The notes beneath the pieces were generated by a model. That model was not told the DNA's origin, made no database searches, and saw nothing but the letters and a program-made list of their open reading frames with translations. Both the position numbers and the translations under genes were made by a program. From assembly GCA_021827445.1 (NCBI GenBank), contig JAKAVW010000158.1, positions 1 to 6,980 of the forward strand: a DNA stretch of 6,980 nt. Direction: 5' to 3'. Source of the DNA: Pseudomonadota bacterium (GTDB lineage Bacteria; Pseudomonadota; Gammaproteobacteria; Acidithiobacillales; Acidithiobacillaceae). Position 1 is the first letter of the stretch. Every line of letters begins with the position of its first letter. Shown here piece by piece: positions 1 through 6,137 of this stretch.

Positions 1-1288
1 GGACAGCGATTTTCTGCCTGCGGATGCCCGCTGCAGCGGCTGCGGCCACGATCACTTCCACAAGGTCACGGATATTCTCGACGTCTGGTTCGACTCCGGC
101 TGCACCCACGCCTTTGTACTGGAGCAACGTCCCGAACTGCACAGCCCGGCCGATCTTTATCTGGAAGGCTCCGATCAGCATCGCGGCTGGTTCCAGTCTT
201 CCCTGCTGGAGTCTGTCGCCAGCCGCGGGCGGGCACCCTACAAGGCGGTGCTGACCCACGGCTTCACCGTCGATGGCGAAGGCCGGAAGATGAGCAAGTC
301 CGTGGGCAACGTCATTGCCCCGCAGGCGATCATCGACCGCTACGGCGCGGACATCCTGCGGCTCTGGGTGGCCTCGGAGGACTACCGCAGCGAGATCCCC
401 ATCTCCGACACCATCCTCAAGCAACTGGGCGACAGCTACCGGCGCATCCGTAATACGGCCCGCTATATGCTGGGCAACACCCACGACTTTAATCCGGCCA
501 CGGACGCCCTGCCCACGGCGGAGCTGCTGGAAATGGACCGCTGGATGCTGGCCCGTACCGCGCTCCTGCAGGAGGAAATTCGCGCTGCCTATAGCGAGTA
601 TCAATTCCTCCGCGTCCAGCAGCGTCTGCATCACTTCTGCTCAGTGGATCTGGGCGGGCTCTATCTGGATGTGCTCAAAGATCGCCTCTACACCACTCCC
701 GCCGCCGCGCGGGCGCGGCGCTCGGCGCAGACGGTACTCTGGCAGATGCTCGAAGCCATGGTGGTGTGGATGGCCCCCATCCTGAGCTTCACCGCTGAAG
801 AAATCTGGAACGAGATGGGCAATCGCCCGTCCCCCAGCGTGTTTTTTGCGCGATATCCGAAAATTGCACTACCTGCTGATAGTGAAGCACTGGATGCACG
901 TTGGGAGCGGCTCAGTCGGTTGCGGGACGCCGCCAATGCCACTCTGGAACCCTTGCGTCAGGAAAAAAAGATTGGCTCCGGCCTGGATGCCGAAATCGCC
1001 CTTTACGCCAACAGCGACTGGCATGAGTTTCTCGTGACCCTCGGCGAGGAACTGCGCTTTTTCCTGCTGAGTTCCGCGTGCGCCCTGCACCCCTATGGAG
1101 AACGCCCGGAAGGATGCAGCGATATCATCCCCGGCATCGCCATTCAAGTCCGGCCCAGTGATGCCCAAAAGTGCGCGCGCTGCTGGCATCGTCGCCCGGA
1201 CATGGGTCGTCATCCCGAGTATCCGGATATTTGCGACCGCTGTGTCGAAAACCTCACCTTACCCGGCGAAATACGGGAGTTCTGCTGA
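1..1288 (+). CDS. ileS: Isoleucyl-tRNA synthetase, C-terminal part (5' end outside window)
   Basis: This is a cytoplasmic class I aminoacyl-tRNA synthetase that charges tRNA-Ile with isoleucine. Reading is open from base 2, giving 428 codons; the full family is about 940 residues, so roughly the first half is missing. Seen in order: the end of the catalytic domain with DVWFDSG (encoded near 86) and YLEGSDQHRGWFQSS (near 160); the ATP-binding KMSKS loop at 287-301; the helical anticodon-binding domain; and a C-terminal zinc finger, C-X2-C-X16-C-X2-C, at 1172-1243. The zinc finger is typical of the ordinary bacterial (type 1) enzyme. The stop TGA (1286-1288) shares its last A with the lspA start, so the two genes are probably translationally coupled. 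ileS followed by lspA is a very common bacterial order. Identification is certain. Confidence 0.98.
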   Translation, partial: DSDFLPADARCSGCGHDHFHKVTDILDVWFDSGCTHAFVLEQRPELHSPADLYLEGSDQHRGWFQSSLLESVASRGRAPYKAVLTHGFTVDGEGRKMSKSVGNVIAPQAIIDRYGADILRLWVASEDYRSEIPISDTILKQLGDSYRRIRNTARYMLGNTHDFNPATDALPTAELLEMDRWMLARTALLQEEIRAAYSEYQFLRVQQRLHHFCSVDLGGLYLDVLKDRLYTTPAAARARRSAQTVLWQMLEAMVVWMAPILSFTAEEIWNEMGNRPSPSVFFARYPKIALPADSEALDARWERLSRLRDAANATLEPLRQEKKIGSGLDAEIALYANSDWHEFLVTLGEELRFFLLSSACALHPYGERPEGCSDIIPGIAIQVRPSDAQKCARCWHRRPDMGRHPEYPDICDRCVENLTLPGEIREFC

Positions 1289-1746
1289 TGCTGCGTTATT
1301 TATGGTTATCGCTCGGGGTCATCCTGCTGGATCAGGGCGTCAAGCTCTGGCTGAGCCACATCTGGCGGGTGGGACAAGGTATTATCATCATTCCGGGCCT
1401 GCTCAATTTCCGCCTGATCCACAATACCGGCGCCGCTTTCAGCTTCCTGGCGGGGGCTGGCGGCTGGCAACGCTGGCTGCTCATCGGCATCGCCCTGCTG
1501 GTGGTGGTGGTTATCGTCGCCATCCTGCGACGGCTCAAGCCCGGCTCCACCTGGACCGCCATATCCCTTGCGCTGATTCTCGGCGGTGCGGTCGGCAACC
1601 TGATTGACCGTATCCGCCTCGGCTATGTGGTCGATTTTATTGGCGCCCACTGGGGCAGCCTCTACTGGCCCTACTTCAACATCGCTGACAGCGCCATCTC
1701 CATCGGTGCCGTGATGCTGGTCCTGGACGCGTTCCGGCGCCATTGA
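1288..1746 (+). CDS. lspA: Lipoprotein signal peptidase (signal peptidase II)
   Basis: This inner-membrane aspartyl protease removes the signal peptide from diacylglyceryl-modified prolipoproteins, the second step of lipoprotein maturation after Lgt. The protein has 152 residues and appears complete. All family signatures are present: LDQGVK (14-19), HNTGAAFSFL (45-54), GGAVGNLIDR (99-108), VVDF (114-117) and FNIAD (130-134). The catalytic pair is Asp116 and Asp134; their 18-residue spacing equals that of the E. coli enzyme. Hydrophobic stretches at about 4-20, 60-80, 92-105 and 130-149 fit four membrane helices. The ATG at 1288 overlaps the ileS stop by one base and is preceded by GGGAG at 1275-1279, eight bases away, which fixes the start. 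Reading could be extended upstream in this frame, but only within ileS. No obvious rho-independent terminator follows. Confidence 0.97.
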   Translation: MLRYLWLSLGVILLDQGVKLWLSHIWRVGQGIIIIPGLLNFRLIHNTGAAFSFLAGAGGWQRWLLIGIALLVVVVIVAILRRLKPGSTWTAISLALILGGAVGNLIDRIRLGYVVDFIGAHWGSLYWPYFNIADSAISIGAVMLVLDAFRRH

Positions 1747-1770
1747 TGTAAAACGACGACGGGACCTGGG

Positions 1771-1842
1771 GGCTTTTTGCGACGAAGACCAAAGTAGCCC
1801 TGCTAATAGCTGAATTCCCACTGCGGCTTCGCTGCGACGAAG
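1771..1842 (+). repeat. Imperfect direct repeat pair (1771-1787 and 1825-1842)
   Basis: GGCTTTTTGCGACGAAG (1771-1787) and GGCTTCGCTGCGACGAAG (1825-1842) share GGCTT and an identical TGCGACGAAG, with starts 54 bases apart. The second copy also forms a small perfect inverted repeat, CTTCG-N6-CGAAG (1827-1842). The units may be protein-binding sites or remnants of a duplication. Neither copy is followed by a T-tract, so they do not look like terminators. Confidence 0.4.
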
Positions 1843-1845
1843 TAT

Positions 1846-1863
1846 TGTCGTTCAAATGTGACA
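1846..1863. promoter_or_regulatory. Candidate activator-binding inverted repeat (TGTC-N10-GACA)
   Basis: TGTCGTTCAAATGTGACA has exact four-base half-sites (TGTC/GACA) around a ten-base centre. Its centre lies about 72 bases upstream of the -24 GG of the sigma-54 promoter, a usual distance for an upstream activator sequence bound by a bacterial enhancer-binding protein. It resembles, but does not match, the NifA consensus TGT-N10-ACA, because the spacing here is TGT-N12-ACA. Four-base half-sites occur by chance fairly often, so the assignment rests on position. Confidence 0.35.
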
Positions 1864-1924
1864 GTTTTTTTCCAACTGACCCACCCGAAAACACCAGCTT
1901 CCCGATTCTAATGACCTATTTTTT

Positions 1925-1941
1925 TGGCACGACTATTGCTG
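1925..1941 (+). promoter_or_regulatory. Sigma-54 (RpoN) -24/-12 promoter
   Basis: TTGGCACGACTATTGCTG contains TTGGCACG-N4-TTGCT, identical to the sigma-54 consensus YTGGCACG-N4-TTGCW, starting at 1924-1925. The invariant GG (1926-1927) and GC (1938-1939) are separated by exactly ten bases. With the C at -12, transcription would begin near 1951 (a few bases either way), leaving a leader of about 34 bases before the ATG at 1985. It sits in intergenic DNA in the correct orientation, which makes a chance match unlikely. Such promoters need an ATP-using enhancer-binding activator; the inverted repeat at 1846-1863 is a candidate site. Confidence 0.85.
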
Positions 1942-1984
1942 TGAGTCCTTATATTTATATCAGAGCAGAGCAATGGAGACTGAC

Positions 1985-2203
1985 ATGGACAGCACCGCGA
2001 ATCTTCTGGCCGCCCTACGCCGGGTGCGCAGCTTCCCTAGCTACGCATCATTCATGGCGGGCCACGAGCGGCAGCGCATCAAACGTGAATTGCAAAAGCG
2101 CCTGCTGCGTCTACGTCGGCAGCGTCAGAACCATAAACTCATCCATTTTGTCGCAAAAAAGCAACAGGCGGCCACTGGTTTATTGCACGCCATTTTTCAC
2201 TGA
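1985..2203 (+). CDS. Small, highly basic protein of unknown function behind a sigma-54 promoter
   Basis: I do not recognise this 72-residue protein. It begins MDSTANLLAALRRVRSF and is rich in Arg, Lys, Gln and Leu. The centre (about residues 28-53) is a dense run of basic residues with leucines spaced as in an amphipathic helix, RELQKRLLRLRRQRQ being the core. There is no signal peptide, membrane segment or cysteine. A nucleic-acid-binding or protein-docking role would fit, but this is a guess from composition. The ATG at 1985 is preferred over an in-frame ATG at 1973 because TGGAGA (1975-1979 region) lies at proper spacing before it, while nothing good precedes 1973. The stop is 15 bases from the stop of the convergent MshEN gene. 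The transcript could instead be a regulatory RNA. Confidence 0.7.
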   Translation: MDSTANLLAALRRVRSFPSYASFMAGHERQRIKRELQKRLLRLRRQRQNHKLIHFVAKKQQAATGLLHAIFH

Positions 2204-2218
2204 TCGTCACTGAACCGG

Positions 2219-2827
2219 TTAAACTGCCGCCTTCTGCACGTCTTTACCCAATTCCTGCAAAGCCTGCCAGCGCGCTACCCACTCCTGCACCGGATGAAGT
2301 GACGCGCCAGCGATGGCCTGGCGAAAAGCGATAAAGTCCTTTTCCACTTGCTGCAATACGCTGAGCAAGCGTCGGATACGACCAGGATCACCTTTGCGTT
2401 TAGCTGATTCAATAGCCTCCTGGGCTACAGTAAGCGCACGCGGGAAATCCATGGACTGACGTAATGCAGCCTCGCGCCGTTTTCGCTCCCCGCCGCCTTC
2501 GCGATCGGGTATCCGCGGCACCCGCTGCTGCCATTCTTTGAGTAGGTCTAACGCCTGCTTCTCCAGATCAGCGCGCAATTTTTCCGTCGACCCCGCTAGC
2601 ATTCGTGCACTTTTAGCGCGCCGATCCTCGTGTCGCAGGCGTGCCTGATAACTGAGACTGAAGACCAGATCTTGTTCATTCACCAAACCGTCAGCGATGA
2701 GCAGTTTACCTAAACGCTCTCCTCCAACAGTCTGTCGCGCAATAGCACGGTCGAGCTGCTCAGGGGAGATAAACCCCCGCTGCAGCAGCACCTGACCAAT
2801 GCGTAGTTTTTCTTCTTGAGAGGTCAA
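2219..2827 (-). CDS. Stand-alone MshEN-domain protein, predicted cyclic-di-GMP binder
   Basis: This 202-residue soluble protein has an N-terminal domain like that of type II secretion and type IV pilus ATPases (MshE, PilB, GspE). Residues 9-32 and 38-61 are two 24-residue units separated by five residues (TVGGE), the exact MshEN layout known to bind cyclic-di-GMP. Unit 2 fits every consensus position: RLG, LI, G47-LV, L54, L58, Q61. Unit 1 fits with conservative changes: RIG, LL, G18-FI, L25, I29, Q32. No Walker motifs follow. The remainder (about 62-202) is charged and mostly helical, probably coiled-coil. The start is TTG at 2827, supported by GGAAGAG (2833-2839) five bases upstream and by the domain beginning at residue 8. 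It is the last gene of the minus-strand set, 30 bases after the dehydrogenase. It may connect cyclic-di-GMP to an unknown partner through the helical tail. Confidence 0.88.
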   Translation of the reverse strand: MTSQEEKLRIGQVLLQRGFISPEQLDRAIARQTVGGERLGKLLIADGLVNEQDLVFSLSYQARLRHEDRRAKSARMLAGSTEKLRADLEKQALDLLKEWQQRVPRIPDREGGGERKRREAALRQSMDFPRALTVAQEAIESAKRKGDPGRIRRLLSVLQQVEKDFIAFRQAIAGASLHPVQEWVARWQALQELGKDVQKAAV

Positions 2828-2832
2828 TGTGG

Positions 2833-2839
2833 CTCTTCC
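2833..2839 (-). promoter_or_regulatory. Ribosome binding site supporting a TTG start
   Basis: On the minus strand GGAAGAG is followed by five bases and then TTG (2827-2825). No ATG or GTG lies in frame before the conserved domain, so this site decides the start of the MshEN-domain gene. Confidence 0.65.
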
Positions 2840-2857
2840 ATCCGTAGTAAACCGGCA

Positions 2858-3604
2858 TCAACGCCGATGCACCATTCCTACCCGTGCCTGATCCCGGGGC
2901 TTAATGATAATCTCGTCAATATTCACATGGGCAGGCCGCGTTACCGCCCACAGGATAGCGTCAGCAATATCTGCAGCTACCAGAGGCTCCATGCCGACAT
3001 AGACGCTGGCGGCCCGCTCTGCATCACCGTCGAAACGTACGAGACTAAATTCCGTCTCCACCAAACCAGGATCAATCTCCGTCACCCGCAGAGGCTGGCC
3101 CAGCCATTCCGCACGCATAGTCTCCGTGATCGCCCTTACCGCATGTTTGCAGGCCGTATAACCTCCCCCGCCAACATAGGTTTCGTGGGCGGCAACACTG
3201 CCGATATTCACCACATGACCAATCCCGGAAGACGCTTTCAATAGATTGGGATAAAGCGCTTTAGTCATGCGCGCAAGGCCGAGGACATTACTTTGCCACA
3301 TATCCTGCCAGTGGGCCTCATTTAAGTTCGCAAGGGATTCCAGCCCCAGCGCACCACCCGCATTATTGACCAGCACATCGATCCCAAGCGGTAGCTGAGC
3401 CGCAAATGCAGCCACACTGGCCGCATCGGTTACGTCCAGAAGAATAGCTTCCCCTCCCAACTCAGTCGCCAGCACCTGCAAACGCTCCAACCGCCGAGCA
3501 CCAAGAATCACCCGGTATCCCTGTGCTGCCAGCAGGCGCGCCGCAGCCGCCCCGATGCCGGAAGAGGCACCGGTCACTACAGCACAAAGATTCTGCGCAC
3601 TCAT
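2858..3604 (-). CDS. Short-chain dehydrogenase/reductase, YdfG-like
   Basis: This 248-residue cytoplasmic oxidoreductase has the classical SDR fold: cofactor loop TGASSGIG (11-18), NNAG (80-83), Asn106, Ser136 and the catalytic Tyr149-X3-Lys153 (YTACK). Basic residues after the second strand (GARR, 35-38) suggest NADP(H). Length and C-terminus (PAHVNID near 224-230, ending VHRR) resemble E. coli YdfG, which oxidises 3-hydroxy acids such as serine and reduces malonic semialdehyde; the true substrate here is unknown. The ATG (3604-3602) overlaps the stop of the upstream thioredoxin-fold gene as ATGA and has GGAGG seven bases before it, inside that gene, so translation is probably coupled. All catalytic residues are present. 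Confidence 0.93.
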   Translation of the reverse strand: MSAQNLCAVVTGASSGIGAAAARLLAAQGYRVILGARRLERLQVLATELGGEAILLDVTDAASVAAFAAQLPLGIDVLVNNAGGALGLESLANLNEAHWQDMWQSNVLGLARMTKALYPNLLKASSGIGHVVNIGSVAAHETYVGGGGYTACKHAVRAITETMRAEWLGQPLRVTEIDPGLVETEFSLVRFDGDAERAASVYVGMEPLVAADIADAILWAVTRPAHVNIDEIIIKPRDQARVGMVHRR

Positions 3605-4176
3605 GCCCAGTCCTCCGGCTCGTTACCCGGTCGCCATTTGATACTGCAACCAATGCTGGGCAGCACTTTGGCTGGCGGCTCGGCACCCGTCAACACCGCC
3701 ACGACCGCTGCCGCCAAATCTTCACCCGTCACCGGCAGGCTATTCTTGGGACGACTCGCATCAAACTGGCCGTGATAAAACAGCTCGCCCGCCCCATCAA
3801 AAAGGAAAATATCAGGCGTACACACCGCATTAAAAGCCTTGGCCACACTTTGCTCTTCATCAAACAGATAGGGGAAGGAATATCCAGCGCGCCAGGCCTC
3901 TGCGGGCATTTTTTCCGGGGCATCTTCAGGATAGGCCACTACATCGTTGCTGTTGATACCCACCACCTGCACACCCTGCTGCTGCCATTGCGTCGCCAAT
4001 TCGCCTAAACGCTTACTGATATGGATTACATAGGGACAGTGATTACAGATAAAAAGCACCAGCAAAGGCTTGCCCCGTACCTGCGTGCTGCACCATTGTC
4101 CTGTCTGGCCACCGATGGGCAGACAGAATTCGGGCATTGCCCCACCAGCCGGCAAATCTTTTGCGGTCATAGCCAT
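3601..4176 (-). CDS. Thioredoxin-fold, peroxiredoxin-like (PRX_like1) protein
   Basis: This 191-residue protein is probably cytoplasmic, with no signal peptide. It has the alkyl-hydroperoxide-reductase/redoxin fold: a short lead, strand LLVLFI, then CNHCPYV with a C44-X2-C47 active site, NSND (near 75-78), a PEDAPEKM segment, FNAVCTPDIFLFD with the cis-proline motif, and the conserved tail PSIGCSIKWRPGNEPEDW with Cys177. These are hallmarks of the PRX_like1 group of thioredoxin-family proteins, whose substrates are poorly known; a peroxide- or thiol-reducing role is inferred. The ATG at 4176 is chosen because AAAGGAGA (4183-4190) precedes it at good spacing. The frame stays open to 4335, but that extension runs into the ABC gene and has no domain similarity. 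It lies 71 bases downstream of the ABC transporter and overlaps the dehydrogenase by four bases. Confidence 0.93.
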   Translation of the reverse strand: MAMTAKDLPAGGAMPEFCLPIGGQTGQWCSTQVRGKPLLVLFICNHCPYVIHISKRLGELATQWQQQGVQVVGINSNDVVAYPEDAPEKMPAEAWRAGYSFPYLFDEEQSVAKAFNAVCTPDIFLFDGAGELFYHGQFDASRPKNSLPVTGEDLAAAVVAVLTGAEPPAKVLPSIGCSIKWRPGNEPEDWA

Positions 4177-4182
4177 ATTGGG

Positions 4183-4190
4183 TCTCCTTT
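4183..4190 (-). promoter_or_regulatory. Strong ribosome binding site of the thioredoxin-fold gene
   Basis: AAAGGAGA on the minus strand is followed by six bases (4182-4177) and then ATG (4176-4174). This sets the start and excludes the 53-residue upstream extension of the open frame. Confidence 0.75.
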
Positions 4191-4247
4191 TCAACTCATT
4201 ACGATGGATGGGAATAAAACAGAGGGTATTCTTCCCGTCTGTCATCA

Positions 4248-6011
4248 TCAGACCGGTGCCGACTGTTGTCCTCCAGGGACGGGATGGACAACGGTCTCCA
4301 GGTGCCAACGCCCGCCGTCTTGCAGACGCAAGCAATACCGATGATGCTGCAACAGACTGGAACGGTGGCCCACACTGATGATGGCGGTTTCTGGCAGCGC
4401 CTCAACGAGCATATGGTAAAGCGCATCCTCTGCCGGTTCATCCAGTGCGGAACTGGCTTCGTCCAAAAATACCCATTGGGGCTTCTGCAACAGAATGCGG
4501 GCAAAGGCCAGACGCTGCTGTTCACCCAAAGACAAGACATGGGACCACAAACGGGCATCCTCCAACTTGTCGGCCAGTGCATCCATACCGACCAGATGGA
4601 GCACTTGTCGCAGCCGGGCATCGCTGAACCCCGGCATCCCAAAGGGGTACACCAGCACATCACGCAAAGTGCCCAAGGGCAGATAGGGCTTCTGCGGCAG
4701 GAAGAGCGGACGGTCGCCCTGGGGCATTTGCACGACCCCCTCGCCAAAGGGCCAAATACCCGCCAAAGCACGTACCAGCGTGCTTTTCCCACCACCAGAT
4801 GGGCCCATGATCAGCAAACGCTCCCCACGCTGCACATCCATATCCAAATGATGAATCAATTCCCGGCCATCGGGCAGGCGCACATTGAGATCTTTCACGA
4901 GCAGTCGCGGACCATCCTTGCGCTCAATCTGGTAATGGGTTTCACGGATGACCCGTACTTCATCCATAGACTGCTCAAAAAAACGCAGGCGATCGACCAC
5001 CGCATGCCAGTTGGCGAGGCTGCCGTAACTGCTGACGATGAAGGACAACGCGCCTTGCACCTGACCAAAAGCCGCAGCAATCTGCTGTAGCCCGCCGATG
5101 CCGATCGCCTTATTCACAAAATAGGCTGGCAAACTCACCAGGATTGGAAAAATAATGGCGACCTGACCATACCCCGATACCCACCAGTTCAGGCGCATGG
5201 ACCGCCAGATAATCCGCCAATAGTTAGCATATACATTGGCGAATCGCTGCAAGAAATGATGGCGCTCCTCGGTCTCGCCGCCATACAGCGCGACACTCTC
5301 ACTGTTTTCACGCAGACGCATCATACTGAAACGGAAATCTGCCTGAAAGCGCTCCTGGTTGAAGTTCAGATTGATGAGCGGCCGCCCGATAAGCGCGGCC
5401 AGAATGGTGCCGAATATGGAATAAATGAGCGCCGCCCAAACCAGATAGCCGGGGATTGTGTAAAGATTGCCCTGCCAGGAAATGGTAATCATGGCCGACA
5501 ATTCCCAGAGCATGAACACAAAGGCGGCGAGGGTCGTGACAGAACTGAGCAGACCTATCACAATATTCAGCGTCTGCCCGGTGAAACTGGCCAGATCCTC
5601 GCTGATACGCTGATCCGGGTTGTCGGTGCCGTCACCCAGTATCTGCATGTGATAAAAAGTATTTTTAGCCAGCCAGGCATCCAGATAATGCTTTGTCAGC
5701 CAACGCCGCCAGCGGATCTCCAGCATCTGGGTAAAAAAGGTCTGGGACACTGCGGCGACAATGTACAGCGTGGCCAGTCCGAGAAAAATCAGCATCTGGT
5801 GCCAGGCGGCATTCACCGCAAAGCGCTGCAAGGCATTCCAGAACACCGCATACCACTCGGTAATACGGTAGGAAATAAAGACCATGAACAGGTTGAGCAG
5901 GATAATGAAGGCAAACACCCCGCGAGCCATCCAACGCTCCTCAGAGTGCCACCAATAGGGTTTGATCATCCGCCACAGGTCACGGAAAAATGCACCGTTA
6001 AATTGCTTCAT
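4248..6011 (-). CDS. SbmA/BacA/YddA-type ABC transporter, permease fused to ATPase
   Basis: This 587-residue inner-membrane half-transporter is expected to work as a homodimer. The permease domain (about 10-335) has hydrophobic segments near 31-50, 73-90, 147-170, 184-208 and 283-300. The motif ENSESVALYGGE (235-246) occupies the place of the EAA-like loop of this family. The ATPase domain has Walker A GPSGGGKST (403-411), Q-loop Gln440, signature LSLGEQQR (493-500), Walker B ending in LDEAS with Asp517 and Glu518, and switch His549, so it looks competent. Relatives (SbmA_BacA-like permease, COG4178) include proteins that import peptide antibiotics, bleomycin or vitamin B12 (BacA, Rv1819c), and YddA of unknown substrate; the substrate here cannot be read from sequence. 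The ATG at 6011 has AGAGG seven to eight bases upstream. It is the first gene of the minus-strand set and diverges from the DsrE gene. Confidence 0.93.
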   Translation of the reverse strand: MKQFNGAFFRDLWRMIKPYWWHSEERWMARGVFAFIILLNLFMVFISYRITEWYAVFWNALQRFAVNAAWHQMLIFLGLATLYIVAAVSQTFFTQMLEIRWRRWLTKHYLDAWLAKNTFYHMQILGDGTDNPDQRISEDLASFTGQTLNIVIGLLSSVTTLAAFVFMLWELSAMITISWQGNLYTIPGYLVWAALIYSIFGTILAALIGRPLINLNFNQERFQADFRFSMMRLRENSESVALYGGETEERHHFLQRFANVYANYWRIIWRSMRLNWWVSGYGQVAIIFPILVSLPAYFVNKAIGIGGLQQIAAAFGQVQGALSFIVSSYGSLANWHAVVDRLRFFEQSMDEVRVIRETHYQIERKDGPRLLVKDLNVRLPDGRELIHHLDMDVQRGERLLIMGPSGGGKSTLVRALAGIWPFGEGVVQMPQGDRPLFLPQKPYLPLGTLRDVLVYPFGMPGFSDARLRQVLHLVGMDALADKLEDARLWSHVLSLGEQQRLAFARILLQKPQWVFLDEASSALDEPAEDALYHMLVEALPETAIISVGHRSSLLQHHRYCLRLQDGGRWHLETVVHPVPGGQQSAPV

Positions 6012-6137
6012 GCACGACCTCTGAAGAATACCGGCTCAACATTCACACATACGCTCCTCATCTGCCGAATTCACGTCGGCGCAAGTTTTGCTAGTCTTAG
6101 GGTGATTATCGCAACTCGTAAAGCTCAGGAGGATAGC
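6012..6137. other. Divergent intergenic region between the ABC transporter and DsrE genes
   Basis: This stretch of 126 bases must supply the promoter of the DsrE gene (+) and probably of the four-gene minus-strand set. I find no pair of -35/-10 boxes with good spacing on either strand and no sigma-54 element. A ribosome binding site (AGGAGGA, 6127-6133) stands before the DsrE ATG. Confidence 0.5.

Larger units (their letters stand above)
1747..1984. other. 238-base intergenic region upstream of the small basic gene
   Basis: No convincing coding sequence lies here. It contains an imperfect direct repeat (1771-1787 and 1825-1842), a TGTC-N10-GACA inverted repeat (1846-1863), a visibly AT-rich stretch from about 1843 to 1970 that contrasts with the GC-rich flanks, and a sigma-54 promoter (1925-1941). 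The layout is that of a regulatory region: possible activator site, about 60 bases of AT-rich DNA that could bend, then a -24/-12 element. I see no classical stem plus T-tract terminator for the ileS-lspA transcript. Confidence 0.6.

Noticed and set aside
1770..1800. Possible terminator hairpin (GGGCT/AGCCC) after lspA
   Set aside because: The stem has only five solid pairs with a large loop and is not followed by a T-tract.
1306..1821. Minus-strand open frame across lspA
   Set aside because: Antisense to an intact lspA; its composition is that expected from the reverse of GC-rich hydrophobic codons.
1845..2213. 122-codon plus-strand frame over the sigma-54 region and small gene
   Set aside because: It runs through the promoter, lacks a ribosome binding site and is out of frame with the better-supported 1985-2203 gene.
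2174..2219. Possible hairpin between the convergent small gene and MshEN gene
   Set aside because: Nine pairs include two G-T pairs around a 28-base loop and no T-tract follows; too weak to call a terminator.
4177..4335. 53-residue upstream extension of the thioredoxin-fold protein
   Set aside because: It overlaps the ABC gene, is not family-like, and a strong ribosome binding site precedes the ATG at 4176.
4266..5090. 274-codon plus-strand open frame
   Set aside because: Lies wholly opposite the ATPase domain of the ABC gene, whose motifs are all intact, and matches no family.
6081..6124. Possible sigma-70 promoter for the DsrE gene (TTGCTA, GATTAT)
   Set aside because: The boxes are only about ten bases apart; no combination gives 16-18 base spacing.
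5256..6137. Long plus-strand open frame preceding the DsrE gene in the same frame
   Set aside because: It is antisense to the ABC transporter and low in recognisable protein features; the ribosome binding site at 6127-6133 and the Tat signal place the true start at 6138.
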